From: Hyphomicrobiales bacterium
Lineage (GTDB): Bacteria; Pseudomonadota; Alphaproteobacteria; Rhizobiales; Beijerinckiaceae
Direction of reading: 5' to 3'
Assembly: GCA_027483795.1 (NCBI GenBank)
Contig: JAIXTT010000041.1
Location: 1 to 53,599, forward strand
Length of the DNA stretch: 53,599 bases
The position numbers and the translations under genes are program-made. The notes under the pieces were generated by a model. That model made no database searches. It was not told the origin of the DNA and saw only the letters and a list, made by a program, of their open reading frames with translations. Position 1 is the first letter of the stretch. Every line of letters begins with the position of its first letter. Positions 35,965 to 43,785 of this stretch are shown piece after piece.

Positions 35965-36290
35965 CCGAGAACGGCGCGGACCCGCCCTTCGACCTCGTCG
36001 AGAACGGTCTCCGGAACGCGTTCGATCCTGCGGGCGCCGCGGTTCTGAAGATCGACCGCACGAAGCTGATTGCAGAGCACCACGCCCTGCGTCTCGGTCC
36101 CGCAGCCCGTCAGCGGCACGGCGAAGCCCGCGTTCCGCGCGAAACCTCCGCCCGTCGTGATCGGCGCGACGATCGGCGTGTCCATCCGGTTGAAGGCGTC
36201 GACCGAGAGGATCAGGACGAAACGTCGGCCCGCCTGCTCGCGCCCGGTCGTCGGGTCGAGCCCGACATGCCAGATCTCCCCGCGCTTCAC
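35955..36290 (-). CDS. PemK/MazF-family mRNA-cleaving toxin
   Basis: A 111-residue endoribonuclease-type toxin. MKRGEIWHVGLDPTTGREQAGRR is the typical N-terminus with the PxxGxEQ-like segment; VAPITTG and GVVLCNQLRAVD follow, and ERVPETVLDEVEGRVRAVLG closes the fold. It is read behind its antitoxin with a four-base overlap, as in PemIK and ChpBIK modules. Cleavage specificity is unknown. The length is standard, so the gene appears intact. Confidence 0.93.
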   Translation of the reverse strand: MKRGEIWHVGLDPTTGREQAGRRFVLILSVDAFNRMDTPIVAPITTGGGFARNAGFAVPLTGCGTETQGVVLCNQLRAVDLQNRGARRIERVPETVLDEVEGRVRAVLGYD

Positions 36291-36559
36291 GCGTCGCGCT
36301 CGCGGCCGATGTCGGGCATGTCATGCCAGTCGCGATCCTCGCCCTCGATCGGCGCATCGAGATCGCATTGCGCGACGAGATCCTCGATCCGGTAACGCGG
36401 CTTGGCGCGCTCGGGCACGGCGACGAGGCGTCCGTCCTCGACGGTCAGGGAGAGGGTCGAGCGCTCGCCGATCGCGAGTTCCTCGGCCGTCGCCTTGGGA
36501 ATCGCGAACATCAGCGATCCGCCCACCTTGCGGACCGACGTCGTGCGGCTCACGGCCAT
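36287..36559 (-). CDS. AbrB/MazE-family antitoxin
   Basis: A 90-residue partner of the downstream toxin. The N-terminal 50 residues, with TTSVRKVGGSLMFAIPKATAEELAIGERSTL, form a swapped-hairpin AbrB/MazE DNA-binding fold; the acidic C-terminus (DLDAPIEGEDRDWHDMPD) would block the toxin. It should repress its own operon at the TTATA-N6-TATAA element just upstream. AGGAGG lies five bases before the ATG. Confidence 0.92.
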   Translation of the reverse strand: MAVSRTTSVRKVGGSLMFAIPKATAEELAIGERSTLSLTVEDGRLVAVPERAKPRYRIEDLVAQCDLDAPIEGEDRDWHDMPDIGRERDA

Positions 36560-36573
36560 GCGCGCCTCCTGAA

Positions 36574-36589
36574 TTATATTTCAGTATAA
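36574..36589 (-). promoter_or_regulatory. Operator/promoter of the toxin-antitoxin pair
   Basis: TTATA and TATAA form an inverted repeat around TTTCAG within a strikingly AT-rich patch. On the minus strand it contains TATACT and TATAAT, either of which could be the -10 box. It lies 15 bases upstream of the antitoxin start, where MazE-type autorepressors normally bind. Confidence 0.6.
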
Positions 36590-36614
36590 CGTGCACCCGT
36601 CCGACGCGCCACTC

Positions 36615-37862
36615 TCACGCGGCGATCAGATCCCGCCCGTCTTCGCCCGCGATCAGCGTCTCGACGATCATGCCCGGCGTCATCGTCCGGCCGAAGCGGA
36701 CCGGGGCGAAGCCCTCGGTCCGGCCCATGCCGTCGGTCTCGATCAGGACGCGATGCGTCCGCCCGACCTGTTCGGCGAGGTGACGGCGCAGCGCCGTCTC
36801 GCCCGCTTCGCGCAGGCGGCGGGCACGGTCCTTGATCTCGGCCTTGCCGACCTGCGGCATGCGCGCGGCGGGCGTGCCGGGGCGGGGGGAGTAGGGGAAG
36901 ACGTGGAGATGCGTCAGCCCGCATTCCTCGACGAGTGCGACGGAGCGGGCGAACATCGCCTCGTCCTCGGTCGGGAAGCCCGCGATGATGTCGGCCCCGA
37001 AGACGACGTCCGGGCGCAGCGTCCGGACCGCGGCGCAGAAGCGGATCGCGTCGTCGCGCAGATGCCGGCGCTTCATGCGCTTCAACACCATGTCGTCGCC
37101 CGCCTGCAGCGAGAGATGGAGATGCGGCATCAGCCGCTTCTCGCTCGCCAGCGCATCGAGAAGATCGTCGTCGGCCTCGACGGAGTCGATGGAGGAGATG
37201 CGCAGCCGCGGCAGGTCCGGCACGTGACGCAGCACCGCCTTCACCAGCGTGCCGAGCTTCGGCGTGCCGGGCAGGTCCGCGCCCCAGCTCGTGATGTCGA
37301 CGCCGGTGAGGACCACTTCCGCATGGCTTTCGGCGAGCTTGGCGATCTGGTCCACCACCGCGCCCATGGGGACGGAGCGCGAATTTCCGCGGCCATAGGG
37401 GATGATGCAGAAGGTGCAGCGATGATCGCAGCCGTTCTGCACCTGCACGAAGGCGCGGGTGCGGCCTTCGAAACCGTCGAGCAGATGCGGCGCGGTCTCC
37501 TTCACGGCCATGATGTCGGCGACGCGGACGCGTTCGGTGTCGAGGCCGGGATCGGCGAGCGCGGCCCAGGTCTCGCGCTTCGTCTTCTCGGCATTGCCGA
37601 TCACGCGTTCGACCTCGTCCATGGCGGCGAAGGTCGCGGGCTCGACCTGCGCGGCGCAGCCCGTCACGACGATCCGCGCCTCGGGACGTTCGCGTTTGAG
37701 GCGGCGGATCGCCTGCCGCGCCTGCCGGGTCGCCTCGGCCGTGACGGCGCAGGTGTTCACGATGACGAGTTCGTCATGGCCCGCAGCCGCGGCCTCGCGG
37801 CGCATCGCCTCGGATTCCACCGTATTGAGACGGCAGCCGAAGGTGACGACCTCGACGGCCAT
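36615..37862 (-). CDS. mtaB: tRNA t6A methylthiotransferase MtaB
   Basis: A 415-residue radical-SAM enzyme converting t6A37 to ms2t6A37 in tRNA. The N-terminal cluster cysteines are Cys10, Cys38 and Cys69; the radical-SAM CxxxCxxC is Cys145, Cys149 and Cys152 in NGCDHRCTFCIIPYGRG. The GFPTE motif and a C-terminal TRAM-like region follow. The length and the TFGCRLN start distinguish MtaB from MiaB. Its ATG shares one base with the dapF stop. Its substrate is made by the TsaD complex, also encoded in the window. Confidence 0.95.
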   Translation of the reverse strand: MAVEVVTFGCRLNTVESEAMRREAAAAGHDELVIVNTCAVTAEATRQARQAIRRLKRERPEARIVVTGCAAQVEPATFAAMDEVERVIGNAEKTKRETWAALADPGLDTERVRVADIMAVKETAPHLLDGFEGRTRAFVQVQNGCDHRCTFCIIPYGRGNSRSVPMGAVVDQIAKLAESHAEVVLTGVDITSWGADLPGTPKLGTLVKAVLRHVPDLPRLRISSIDSVEADDDLLDALASEKRLMPHLHLSLQAGDDMVLKRMKRRHLRDDAIRFCAAVRTLRPDVVFGADIIAGFPTEDEAMFARSVALVEECGLTHLHVFPYSPRPGTPAARMPQVGKAEIKDRARRLREAGETALRRHLAEQVGRTHRVLIETDGMGRTEGFAPVRFGRTMTPGMIVETLIAGEDGRDLIAA

Positions 37863-38731
37863 CAGGCGGTCCGTTCGAAGATTTCGGGGGCGAAGACGCC
37901 CTCATGTTCGAGCTCGACCGGGCCCGTCATGAGCACGTGATCGTCCGAAGTCCGCCATAGGATCAGGAGATCGCCCCCCGGAAGCGACACGCGCACGCTG
38001 CGCCCCGTCAGCCTCCGCCGCGCCGACGCGACGGCCGCGGCGCAGGCCGCCGAGCCGCAGGCGAGCGTCAATCCGGCTCCGCGCTCCCAGACGCGCAGGA
38101 TCATCGATTCCTTGTCGAGCACCTGCGCGACAGAGATGTTGGCGCGCTCCGGAAACAGCGGGTGATGCTCCAGCATCGGCCCGATCCGCGCGAGATCGAT
38201 CGCCTCGGCGTCTCCCACGAAGAAGATCGCGTGCGGATTGCCCATGTTCACGACCGCGGGCGTATGCATCACGGGCCTGTCGGCCGGGCCGACATGGAGC
38301 TCGATGCCGCGCGTGTCGGCGAATTCCTCCGACAGCGGGATCTCGTCCCAGCGCAGCCGCGGCGCGCCCATGTCGACGGTGAAGCCGAATTCGCTCTCGC
38401 GGCGGCAGGGCAGGAGACCGGCATCGGTCTCCAGCATGCAGGCGTCGCGCGCCGTGCCGCGCAGCAGGGTCCACGCCACGCAGCGCGTGCCGTTGCCGCA
38501 GGCCCCCGAGAGCGAGCCGTCATTGTTCCGGATCCGCATGAAGGCGTCGGTGCCCGGCGTCTTCGGGTCGTGCAGCACCATCAGCTGGTCGAAACGCGAG
38601 CCCGGCGCGGCCGCGATCGCGCGCGCCTCGTCCGGCGTCACTTCGACGTCGGTGCCGCGCAGATCGAGAACGACGATCTCGTTGCCGGCGCCGTTCATCT
38701 TCAGGAAGGGGCGTTGCGCGAGGGGGCTCAT
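37862..38731 (-). CDS. dapF: Diaminopimelate epimerase
   Basis: A 289-residue enzyme interconverting LL- and meso-diaminopimelate for peptidoglycan and lysine. The two active-site cysteines are Cys78 in GACGNGTRC and Cys225 in [26 protein letters not shown] is the normal N-terminus. The ATG at 38731 was chosen for that reason over a much longer open frame. mtaB follows with a one-base overlap, so the two are co-transcribed. Confidence 0.97.
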   Translation of the reverse strand: MSPLAQRPFLKMNGAGNEIVVLDLRGTDVEVTPDEARAIAAAPGSRFDQLMVLHDPKTPGTDAFMRIRNNDGSLSGACGNGTRCVAWTLLRGTARDACMLETDAGLLPCRRESEFGFTVDMGAPRLRWDEIPLSEEFADTRGIELHVGPADRPVMHTPAVVNMGNPHAIFFVGDAEAIDLARIGPMLEHHPLFPERANISVAQVLDKESMILRVWERGAGLTLACGSAACAAAVASARRRLTGRSVRVSLPGGDLLILWRTSDDHVLMTGPVELEHEGVFAPEIFERTA

Positions 38732-38871
38732 GAATTCACCGACGGGCGGAGATGCGCCCGATATAACGCCCGCCGCCGAAAACGCGAGTCCGAGCCTCGA
38801 CCGCACGGGCCCCGAAGCTCTATCCTCGGGCATGCGGTCGCGCGATTCGCGCCTCGCGAGGAGCCGTCCCG

Positions 38872-39615
38872 ATGCCCCGCAGCGGATCCTTCTGCATCCT
38901 TCCCGCCGCCCTGTTCGCGGCGGCGTTCGTCTGCGTCGCACCGGTGCGGGCTCAGGCGCCGAACCCGATCGCCGTGGAGACCCGGGATCTTCCGCCTCCG
39001 GCCGCCGAGCCCGCCGCGCCGCCGGCCGCGCCGGTCGAGGCCGCGCCTTCTCCGCCCGCCGCTTCCGGCTCGCCCGCACCCGCCGCCGCCGCGCCGACCG
39101 CCCCCCGCGCCCTGACCCTGATCGCGCCGCCGCCCGTCGACCCCTCGGTCCCGGATCAGGTCACGCTGGTCTCGAAGCCCTCCCTCGTCCTGAAAGGGGC
39201 TTCCTCTTGGGAAGAGGGCTACGAGAAACTGCGCGCCGCCTTCCGGACCCTCGAGGGCGAGGCCGCCAAGGCGGGCATCGCCGTCGTCGGCCGCCCCGTC
39301 GCGCTCTTCGTCGAGACGGACGAACAGGGCTTCCGCTACGAGGCCCTGCTTCCCGTCGAGAGCCTCCCCTCGCAGCGGCCGCAGAGCCTCTCGCCGGAGG
39401 TGCGGCTCGGCGCGACGCCCGAAGGCCGGGCCTTCCGCTTCGTGCATCAGGCCTCCTACGAGGAGATCGACAGCACCTATGAGGCGATCACCGCCTATCT
39501 CGATCTCAAGGGGATCGACGTGAAGGACACGCTGATCGAGGAATATGTCGAGCTCGGCAAGGATGCGGGCGACGGCGCGATCGAGATCAACATCTACGTC
39601 CAGCCGCGCAAGTGA
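38872..39615 (+). CDS. Secreted GyrI-like effector-binding domain protein
   Basis: A 247-residue exported protein. A signal peptide (about 1-28, ending VRAQA) is followed by a Pro/Ala-rich linker to about residue 85, then a domain resembling GyrI/AraC effector-binding folds, with [21 protein letters not shown] at its start and [11 protein letters not shown] at its end. The fold usually binds small hydrophobic ligands or acts as a regulator domain in the cytoplasm; a periplasmic form on a flexible linker suggests ligand binding outside. The ATG has GAGGAG nine bases upstream. The HAD gene follows four bases later. Confidence 0.78.
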   Translation: MPRSGSFCILPAALFAAAFVCVAPVRAQAPNPIAVETRDLPPPAAEPAAPPAAPVEAAPSPPAASGSPAPAAAAPTAPRALTLIAPPPVDPSVPDQVTLVSKPSLVLKGASSWEEGYEKLRAAFRTLEGEAAKAGIAVVGRPVALFVETDEQGFRYEALLPVESLPSQRPQSLSPEVRLGATPEGRAFRFVHQASYEEIDSTYEAITAYLDLKGIDVKDTLIEEYVELGKDAGDGAIEINIYVQPRK

Positions 39616-39619
39616 CGTC

Positions 39620-40342
39620 GTGATCCCGTCTCCGCGTCCCGTCGGCCCCGTTCCGGCCGCATCGACCGTCCTGTTCGATCTCGACGGCACCCTGACCGAC
39701 CCCAAGGAAGGGATCACGCAATCGATCCGGCATGCCCTGCGCGAGCTCGGGCGGCCCGTTCCGCCCGCGGACGAGCTCCTCTGGACGATCGGACCGCCGT
39801 TGCGCCTCAGTTTCATGCAGCTTCTCGGCTCGGAAGACCTCGCCGACGAAGGCGTGCGCCTCTACCGGGAACGGTTCGGGACGATCGGCCTGTTCGAGAA
39901 CGCGGTGATCCCGGGGATTCCGGACCTGCTCGACCGCCTCGCGACGGAAGGCCGGCGGCTCTTCGTGGCGACGTCGAAACCCCATGTCTTCGCGACGCGC
40001 ATCATCGAGAAATTCGGCCTCGCCGCGCGTTTCCTGCATGTCTACGGCTCGGAACTCGACGGCGCCAACGCCGACAAGCGGGATCTTCTGCGCATGATCG
40101 TGCGGCGCGAAGGGCTCGATGCCGCGGCCACGGTGATGATCGGCGACCGCGAGCACGACGTGATCGGCGCGCGGACCTCGGGCATCGCGACCATCGGCGT
40201 GCGCTGGGGCTACGGCTCCGACGAGGAGCTGATCGAGGCGGGCGCGGCCGTGCTCGTCGACCGCCCCGAGGAGATCGGCGCGCTTCTGGCCGAAGCGGGT
40301 CCGTTCAACCCTGCCAGACCTGCCCCGGGCGCATCGCGATGA
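39620..40342 (+). CDS. HAD-family phosphatase, phosphoglycolate phosphatase-like
   Basis: A 240-residue HAD hydrolase. Motif I is LFDLDGTLTDPKEGI, motif II is the threonine/serine in FVATSKP, and motif IV is GDREHDVIGARTSG; a helical cap lies between I and II. It resembles Gph/PpaX-type phosphatases, but substrates in this family are hard to predict. The GTG at 39620 is the first suitable start after the preceding stop; the ribosome binding site is weak. Its 3' end overlaps the convergent hydrolase gene by 38 bases. Confidence 0.9.
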   Translation: MIPSPRPVGPVPAASTVLFDLDGTLTDPKEGITQSIRHALRELGRPVPPADELLWTIGPPLRLSFMQLLGSEDLADEGVRLYRERFGTIGLFENAVIPGIPDLLDRLATEGRRLFVATSKPHVFATRIIEKFGLAARFLHVYGSELDGANADKRDLLRMIVRREGLDAAATVMIGDREHDVIGARTSGIATIGVRWGYGSDEELIEAGAAVLVDRPEEIGALLAEAGPFNPARPAPGASR

Positions 40343-41366
40343 AGCGGCGCTCCGAAAGACCGTGCCGCCGCCGCGCTTCGGCGAGCGCCGCGGGCGGCCG
40401 GTCGATGCCTTCGTCGGTGAGCCTGAACGTCCCCCAGTGATGACCGAGCGCGACGGGCGCGCGCAGGATCCTGGCGATCCGCACCGCCTCGTCGGGATCG
40501 ACGTGCTGGTCCTTCATGAACCAGCGCGGCTCATAGGCGCCGATCGGGAGACAGGCGAGCCGGATGCGCGGATGCTTGCGCGCCCAGCGTTCGAAGACCG
40601 CTCCGTCGCCGAAGCCCGTGTCGCCGACATGGACGATCGTGCCGCCGGGCGTCTCGACCATGAAGGCCGCCCACAGCGCCTCGCGGCGGTCGAACAATCC
40701 GCGCGCGGACCAATGCAGACATTCCTCGAAATGCACGGCGACGCCGTCGCCGAGCGGCACGCGCGCGCCCCAGTCATGCGTCTCCGCGACGATCTCGGGC
40801 ACGGCGGCCTTCATGATCGCGTCGTTGCCGAGCGGCGTGACGATGCGCGGCCGATGCGCGGCCCAGAGCCGTCCGAGGGTCGTGACGTCGAGATGGTCGT
40901 AATGATTGTGCGTGACCAGAACCACGTCGATCGGCGGCAGATCCTCAAAGGCCACGCCGGGTGCGTTCACGCGCTTCGGTCCCGCGAAGGGCACGGGCGA
41001 GGCGCGATCGGACCAGACCGGATCGACGAGGATGTTGAGCCCCGCCGTCTGGTAGAGGATCGAGGCATGGCCGACATGCACGACGCGGAGCGCCGACCCG
41101 CCCACCCGTTGCGGCGGGACGTCCCGGTGGGGCGAAGGGGCCTCGTCGGGCCAGTCCTCCTTGCCTTCGGACGCGAAGCGCCAGCGCATCAGATCCCCGA
41201 AGGACTTCATGTTCGGGCGGCCGGGATTGAAGAAGATCCGCCCGTCGAAATGGTCCGACGGCGGACCGCAATAATAGGAGTTGCAGCTCGTCTTCGCCGA
41301 CGCTCCCCCCGCGACGGCGGAGATCCCGACGGAGGAGAGAAGGCGCAGCAGGAAACGTCTGGTCAT
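40305..41366 (-). CDS. Exported metallo-beta-lactamase-fold hydrolase (NAPE-PLD/UlaG-like)
   Basis: A 353-residue protein. The N-terminus MTRRFLLRLL followed by an Ala/Gly stretch resembles a Tat signal. The metal-binding motif is His153, His155, Asp157 and His158 in THNHYDHLD; VHVGDTGFGD and LGHHWGTF supply later ligands. The WRFASEGKEDWP and DPVWSDRASPVPFAGPKR segments match the NAPE-hydrolysing phospholipase D-like group. Phospholipid or lactone substrates are possible; none is proven by sequence. Confidence 0.85.
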   Translation of the reverse strand: MTRRFLLRLLSSVGISAVAGGASAKTSCNSYYCGPPSDHFDGRIFFNPGRPNMKSFGDLMRWRFASEGKEDWPDEAPSPHRDVPPQRVGGSALRVVHVGHASILYQTAGLNILVDPVWSDRASPVPFAGPKRVNAPGVAFEDLPPIDVVLVTHNHYDHLDVTTLGRLWAAHRPRIVTPLGNDAIMKAAVPEIVAETHDWGARVPLGDGVAVHFEECLHWSARGLFDRREALWAAFMVETPGGTIVHVGDTGFGDGAVFERWARKHPRIRLACLPIGAYEPRWFMKDQHVDPDEAVRIARILRAPVALGHHWGTFRLTDEGIDRPPAALAEARRRHGLSERRFIAMRPGQVWQG

Positions 41367-41428
41367 CGTCCGGAATGTGGAGGGCGTCCGCGCGACGTCA
41401 ACCGGTCGACGATGCCGCTTGCCTGCGT

Positions 41429-42142
41429 CTATTCGCGCCGCAGCAGCCCGTCGACGATCACATGCGACCAGAAGCTCGGCTTGAAGTCCCGTTCGAGCGC
41501 CTCGGGGTCGTAGACGTCGCGGATCCAGGTTTCGAAATCGAGGCCCCGCGTCTCGCCCTGATCGCGATAGAGCTCGAAGAAGCGATCGAGAATTCCGGTC
41601 TTCGAAAGGCGGAAATGGCCGTAGCGGGCCGACAATTGTCCGAGCGCCTCGTCGACGGACTTGCGCTCGTGCAGCAGGAGATAGAGCGCGGACATGAAGC
41701 CCGCGCGGTCCGCGCCCGCCTTGCAGTGGACGAGAACGGGATAGTCGAGCCCCGCGAAGAAGGCGCGGGCGGCGAGCATGGTCTCCTTGTCCGGAGCGCC
41801 GCGGGAGCGGACGAGAAACTCCTCGAGCCTCATCCCGCAGTCCTCGACGGTCTCGCGCTCGAGCGGCCAGGAGCCGTATTCGCGACCGCCGCGGAGATTG
41901 ACGACGGTGCGCACGCCTTTTTCCGCCAGCGCGCGGATCTGATGCGGCGCGGGCTGGGCGGAGCGCCAGAAGCGCTCCGAGACCTTGTGCAGATTGAGAT
42001 AGAACAGCCGGAAAATGCCGTGATCCGTCAGGATCATGCTGATCCAAGCCCGGATGCGCCGCGGACGCTTGGCCAGCGGACGATTCCAGCGCGCGATGCG
42101 TTCCTCGCGGCGGCGGCGGGCGGGACGGAAGAAACTCGGCAT
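41429..42142 (-). CDS. Dual-specificity/tyrosine phosphatase-like protein
   Basis: A 237-residue protein with the CX5R signature HCKAGADRAG: nucleophile Cys140 and Arg146. GVRTVVNLRGG upstream is typical of the DSP/PTP-like phosphatases that act on phosphoproteins, inositol phosphates or lipids. The N-terminal 33 residues are very basic. The ATG at 42142 was preferred to a GTG two codons earlier. It lies 62 bases upstream of the hydrolase gene on the same strand; the two may be co-transcribed. Confidence 0.87.
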   Translation of the reverse strand: MPSFFRPARRRREERIARWNRPLAKRPRRIRAWISMILTDHGIFRLFYLNLHKVSERFWRSAQPAPHQIRALAEKGVRTVVNLRGGREYGSWPLERETVEDCGMRLEEFLVRSRGAPDKETMLAARAFFAGLDYPVLVHCKAGADRAGFMSALYLLLHERKSVDEALGQLSARYGHFRLSKTGILDRFFELYRDQGETRGLDFETWIRDVYDPEALERDFKPSFWSHVIVDGLLRRE

Positions 42143-42268
42143 CGGCACCCGTCGGAAAAAGCTCCCGCGGGTCTAACAGAGGCGCGGCGGTCGGAGCAAG
42201 CAGGACCGGGACTGGTCAAAAAACAGGCGATCGGCTAGGGAGCTTCACCTCATGCCCCACGGTCCTCC

Positions 42269-43033
42269 ATGGTCCTTGCCGACGTCCTCATCCTGATCTC
42301 CGCGGGCCTCGTCGCGGGAACCGTCAACGCGATGGCGGGGGGCGGCACCTTCTTCACCTTTTCCGGGCTCACCATGGCGGGGCTGCCGCCCGTCGCCGCG
42401 AGCGCGACCAGCGCGGCGATCCTGACGCCGTCGAACCTCGCCAGCGTCGCGGCCTATCTGCCCGAGATCCGTCGCCACGGCCGTCGTTACGCGCCGCTCG
42501 CCGCCGCGAGCGCGGCGGGCGGCGTGCTCGGCGCGCTCCTGCTGCTGGTCACGCCGGCTTCCGCCTTCAAATCGCTCGTGCCGTGGTTCCTCGGCTTCGC
42601 CACGATCCTGTTCGCGGCGGGGCCGCGGCTCAACCGCGCCGTCGACCGGCTCGCCGCCGCGCCGGGATCGACGAACCGACGCCGGGCGGGGATCGCGATG
42701 CAGTTCGTGGTGTCGATCTACGGCGGCTATTTCGGTGCGGGCATGGGCATCATCATGCTCGCCGCGCTCTCGCTCGCGGAGGGCGACGACTATCACTTCG
42801 TCAACGCCGCCAAGAATCTCTGCGCGCTGCTGATCCAGGCGGGCGCGCTGATCCCGCTGATCGTCGCGGGAATCATCTCCTGGTGGCCGCATTTCGTGAT
42901 CGCCGCGGGCGCGGCGGCGATCGGCGGCTGGCTCGGCGTCGGGCTCGCGCGCCGCATTCCGCTCTCCGTCATCCGCGCGACGGTCGTCGTCGCGGGCGCG
43001 ATGCTGACCCTGCATTTCGCGCTGAGGGCTTAG
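42269..43033 (+). CDS. TSUP-family (TauE/SafE) membrane permease
   Basis: A 254-residue inner-membrane protein with about eight hydrophobic helices. The family motif AGLVAGTVNAMAGGGTFFTFS is at the N-terminus and its repeat, VSIYGGYFGAGMGIIMLAAL, begins near residue 150. Members move sulfite, sulfoacetate or other organosulfur anions outward or inward. The substrate is not identifiable. The NMT1-type transporter in this window also belongs to a group that often handles sulfonates, but the two are 10 kb apart. Confidence 0.9.
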   Translation: MVLADVLILISAGLVAGTVNAMAGGGTFFTFSGLTMAGLPPVAASATSAAILTPSNLASVAAYLPEIRRHGRRYAPLAAASAAGGVLGALLLLVTPASAFKSLVPWFLGFATILFAAGPRLNRAVDRLAAAPGSTNRRRAGIAMQFVVSIYGGYFGAGMGIIMLAALSLAEGDDYHFVNAAKNLCALLIQAGALIPLIVAGIISWWPHFVIAAGAAAIGGWLGVGLARRIPLSVIRATVVVAGAMLTLHFALRA

Positions 43034-43118
43034 CCTCCTGCCGAAAGTCGTTCTTGCAGGCGGCGGCCCCTCTCCCTAAACAGGCGCGAACTCAAGCCTC
43101 AGCAGAGAAGACGGTGAC

Positions 43119-43661
43119 ATGAACCTCGACGCCCTCAAGGTCGGCAAGAACCCGCCCCACGAAGTCAACGTCGTCATCGAAGTGCCGATCGGCGGCGAGC
43201 CGATCAAATACGAGATGGACAAGGATTCGGGCGCGCTGGTCGTCGACCGTTTCCTCTACACCTCGATGCGCTATCCGGGGAATTACGGCTTCATCCCGCA
43301 CACGCTGTCGGACGACGGCGACCCCTGCGACGTGATCGTCGCCAATACGCGCGCGATCGTGCCGGGCGCGGTCATGAGCGTGCGGCCCGTGGGCGTCCTT
43401 CTCATGGAGGACGAGGGCGGCGGCGACGAGAAGATCCTCGCGGTGCCCGTGCCCAAGCTGACGCGCCGCTACGAGAACGTCCACAACTACACGGACCTGC
43501 CCTCGATCACGCTCGAGCAGATCCAGCACTTCTTCGAGCGCTACAAGGATCTCGAGCCCGGCAAATGGGTGAAGGTGGTGCGCTGGGGCTCGGCCGAGGA
43601 GGCCCGCGCGCTGATCCTGCAGGGCATGGAACGCGCCAAGGCCGCCAAGGCGTCGAAGTAA
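43119..43661 (+). CDS. ppa: Inorganic pyrophosphatase, soluble family I
   Basis: A 180-residue cytoplasmic enzyme hydrolysing pyrophosphate. Metal-binding acids are in [10 protein letters not shown], with [19 protein letters not shown] and [11 protein letters not shown] before it. The length is right for the hexameric bacterial type. The ATG has GAGAAGACGG upstream. A strong terminator follows. Confidence 0.97.
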   Translation: MNLDALKVGKNPPHEVNVVIEVPIGGEPIKYEMDKDSGALVVDRFLYTSMRYPGNYGFIPHTLSDDGDPCDVIVANTRAIVPGAVMSVRPVGVLLMEDEGGGDEKILAVPVPKLTRRYENVHNYTDLPSITLEQIQHFFERYKDLEPGKWVKVVRWGSAEEARALILQGMERAKAAKASK

Positions 43662-43686
43662 CCCGCCCGATCGCGACGCGATCCGC

Positions 43687-43720
43687 GAAAACCGGGCCTC
43701 GCGCCCGGTTTTCCCGTCTT
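43687..43720 (+). terminator. Terminator of ppa
   Basis: A perfect 11-base-pair stem, GAAAACCGGGC with GCCCGGTTTTC around CTCGC, ends in its own T-rich arm 26 bases after the ppa stop. Confidence 0.88.
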
Positions 43721-43785
43721 CGGCCTTGCTCCGGGCGCGATCAGGGCCATTCTCTTCTTCCGATTCGTCGCCCGGAGACCGCTTC

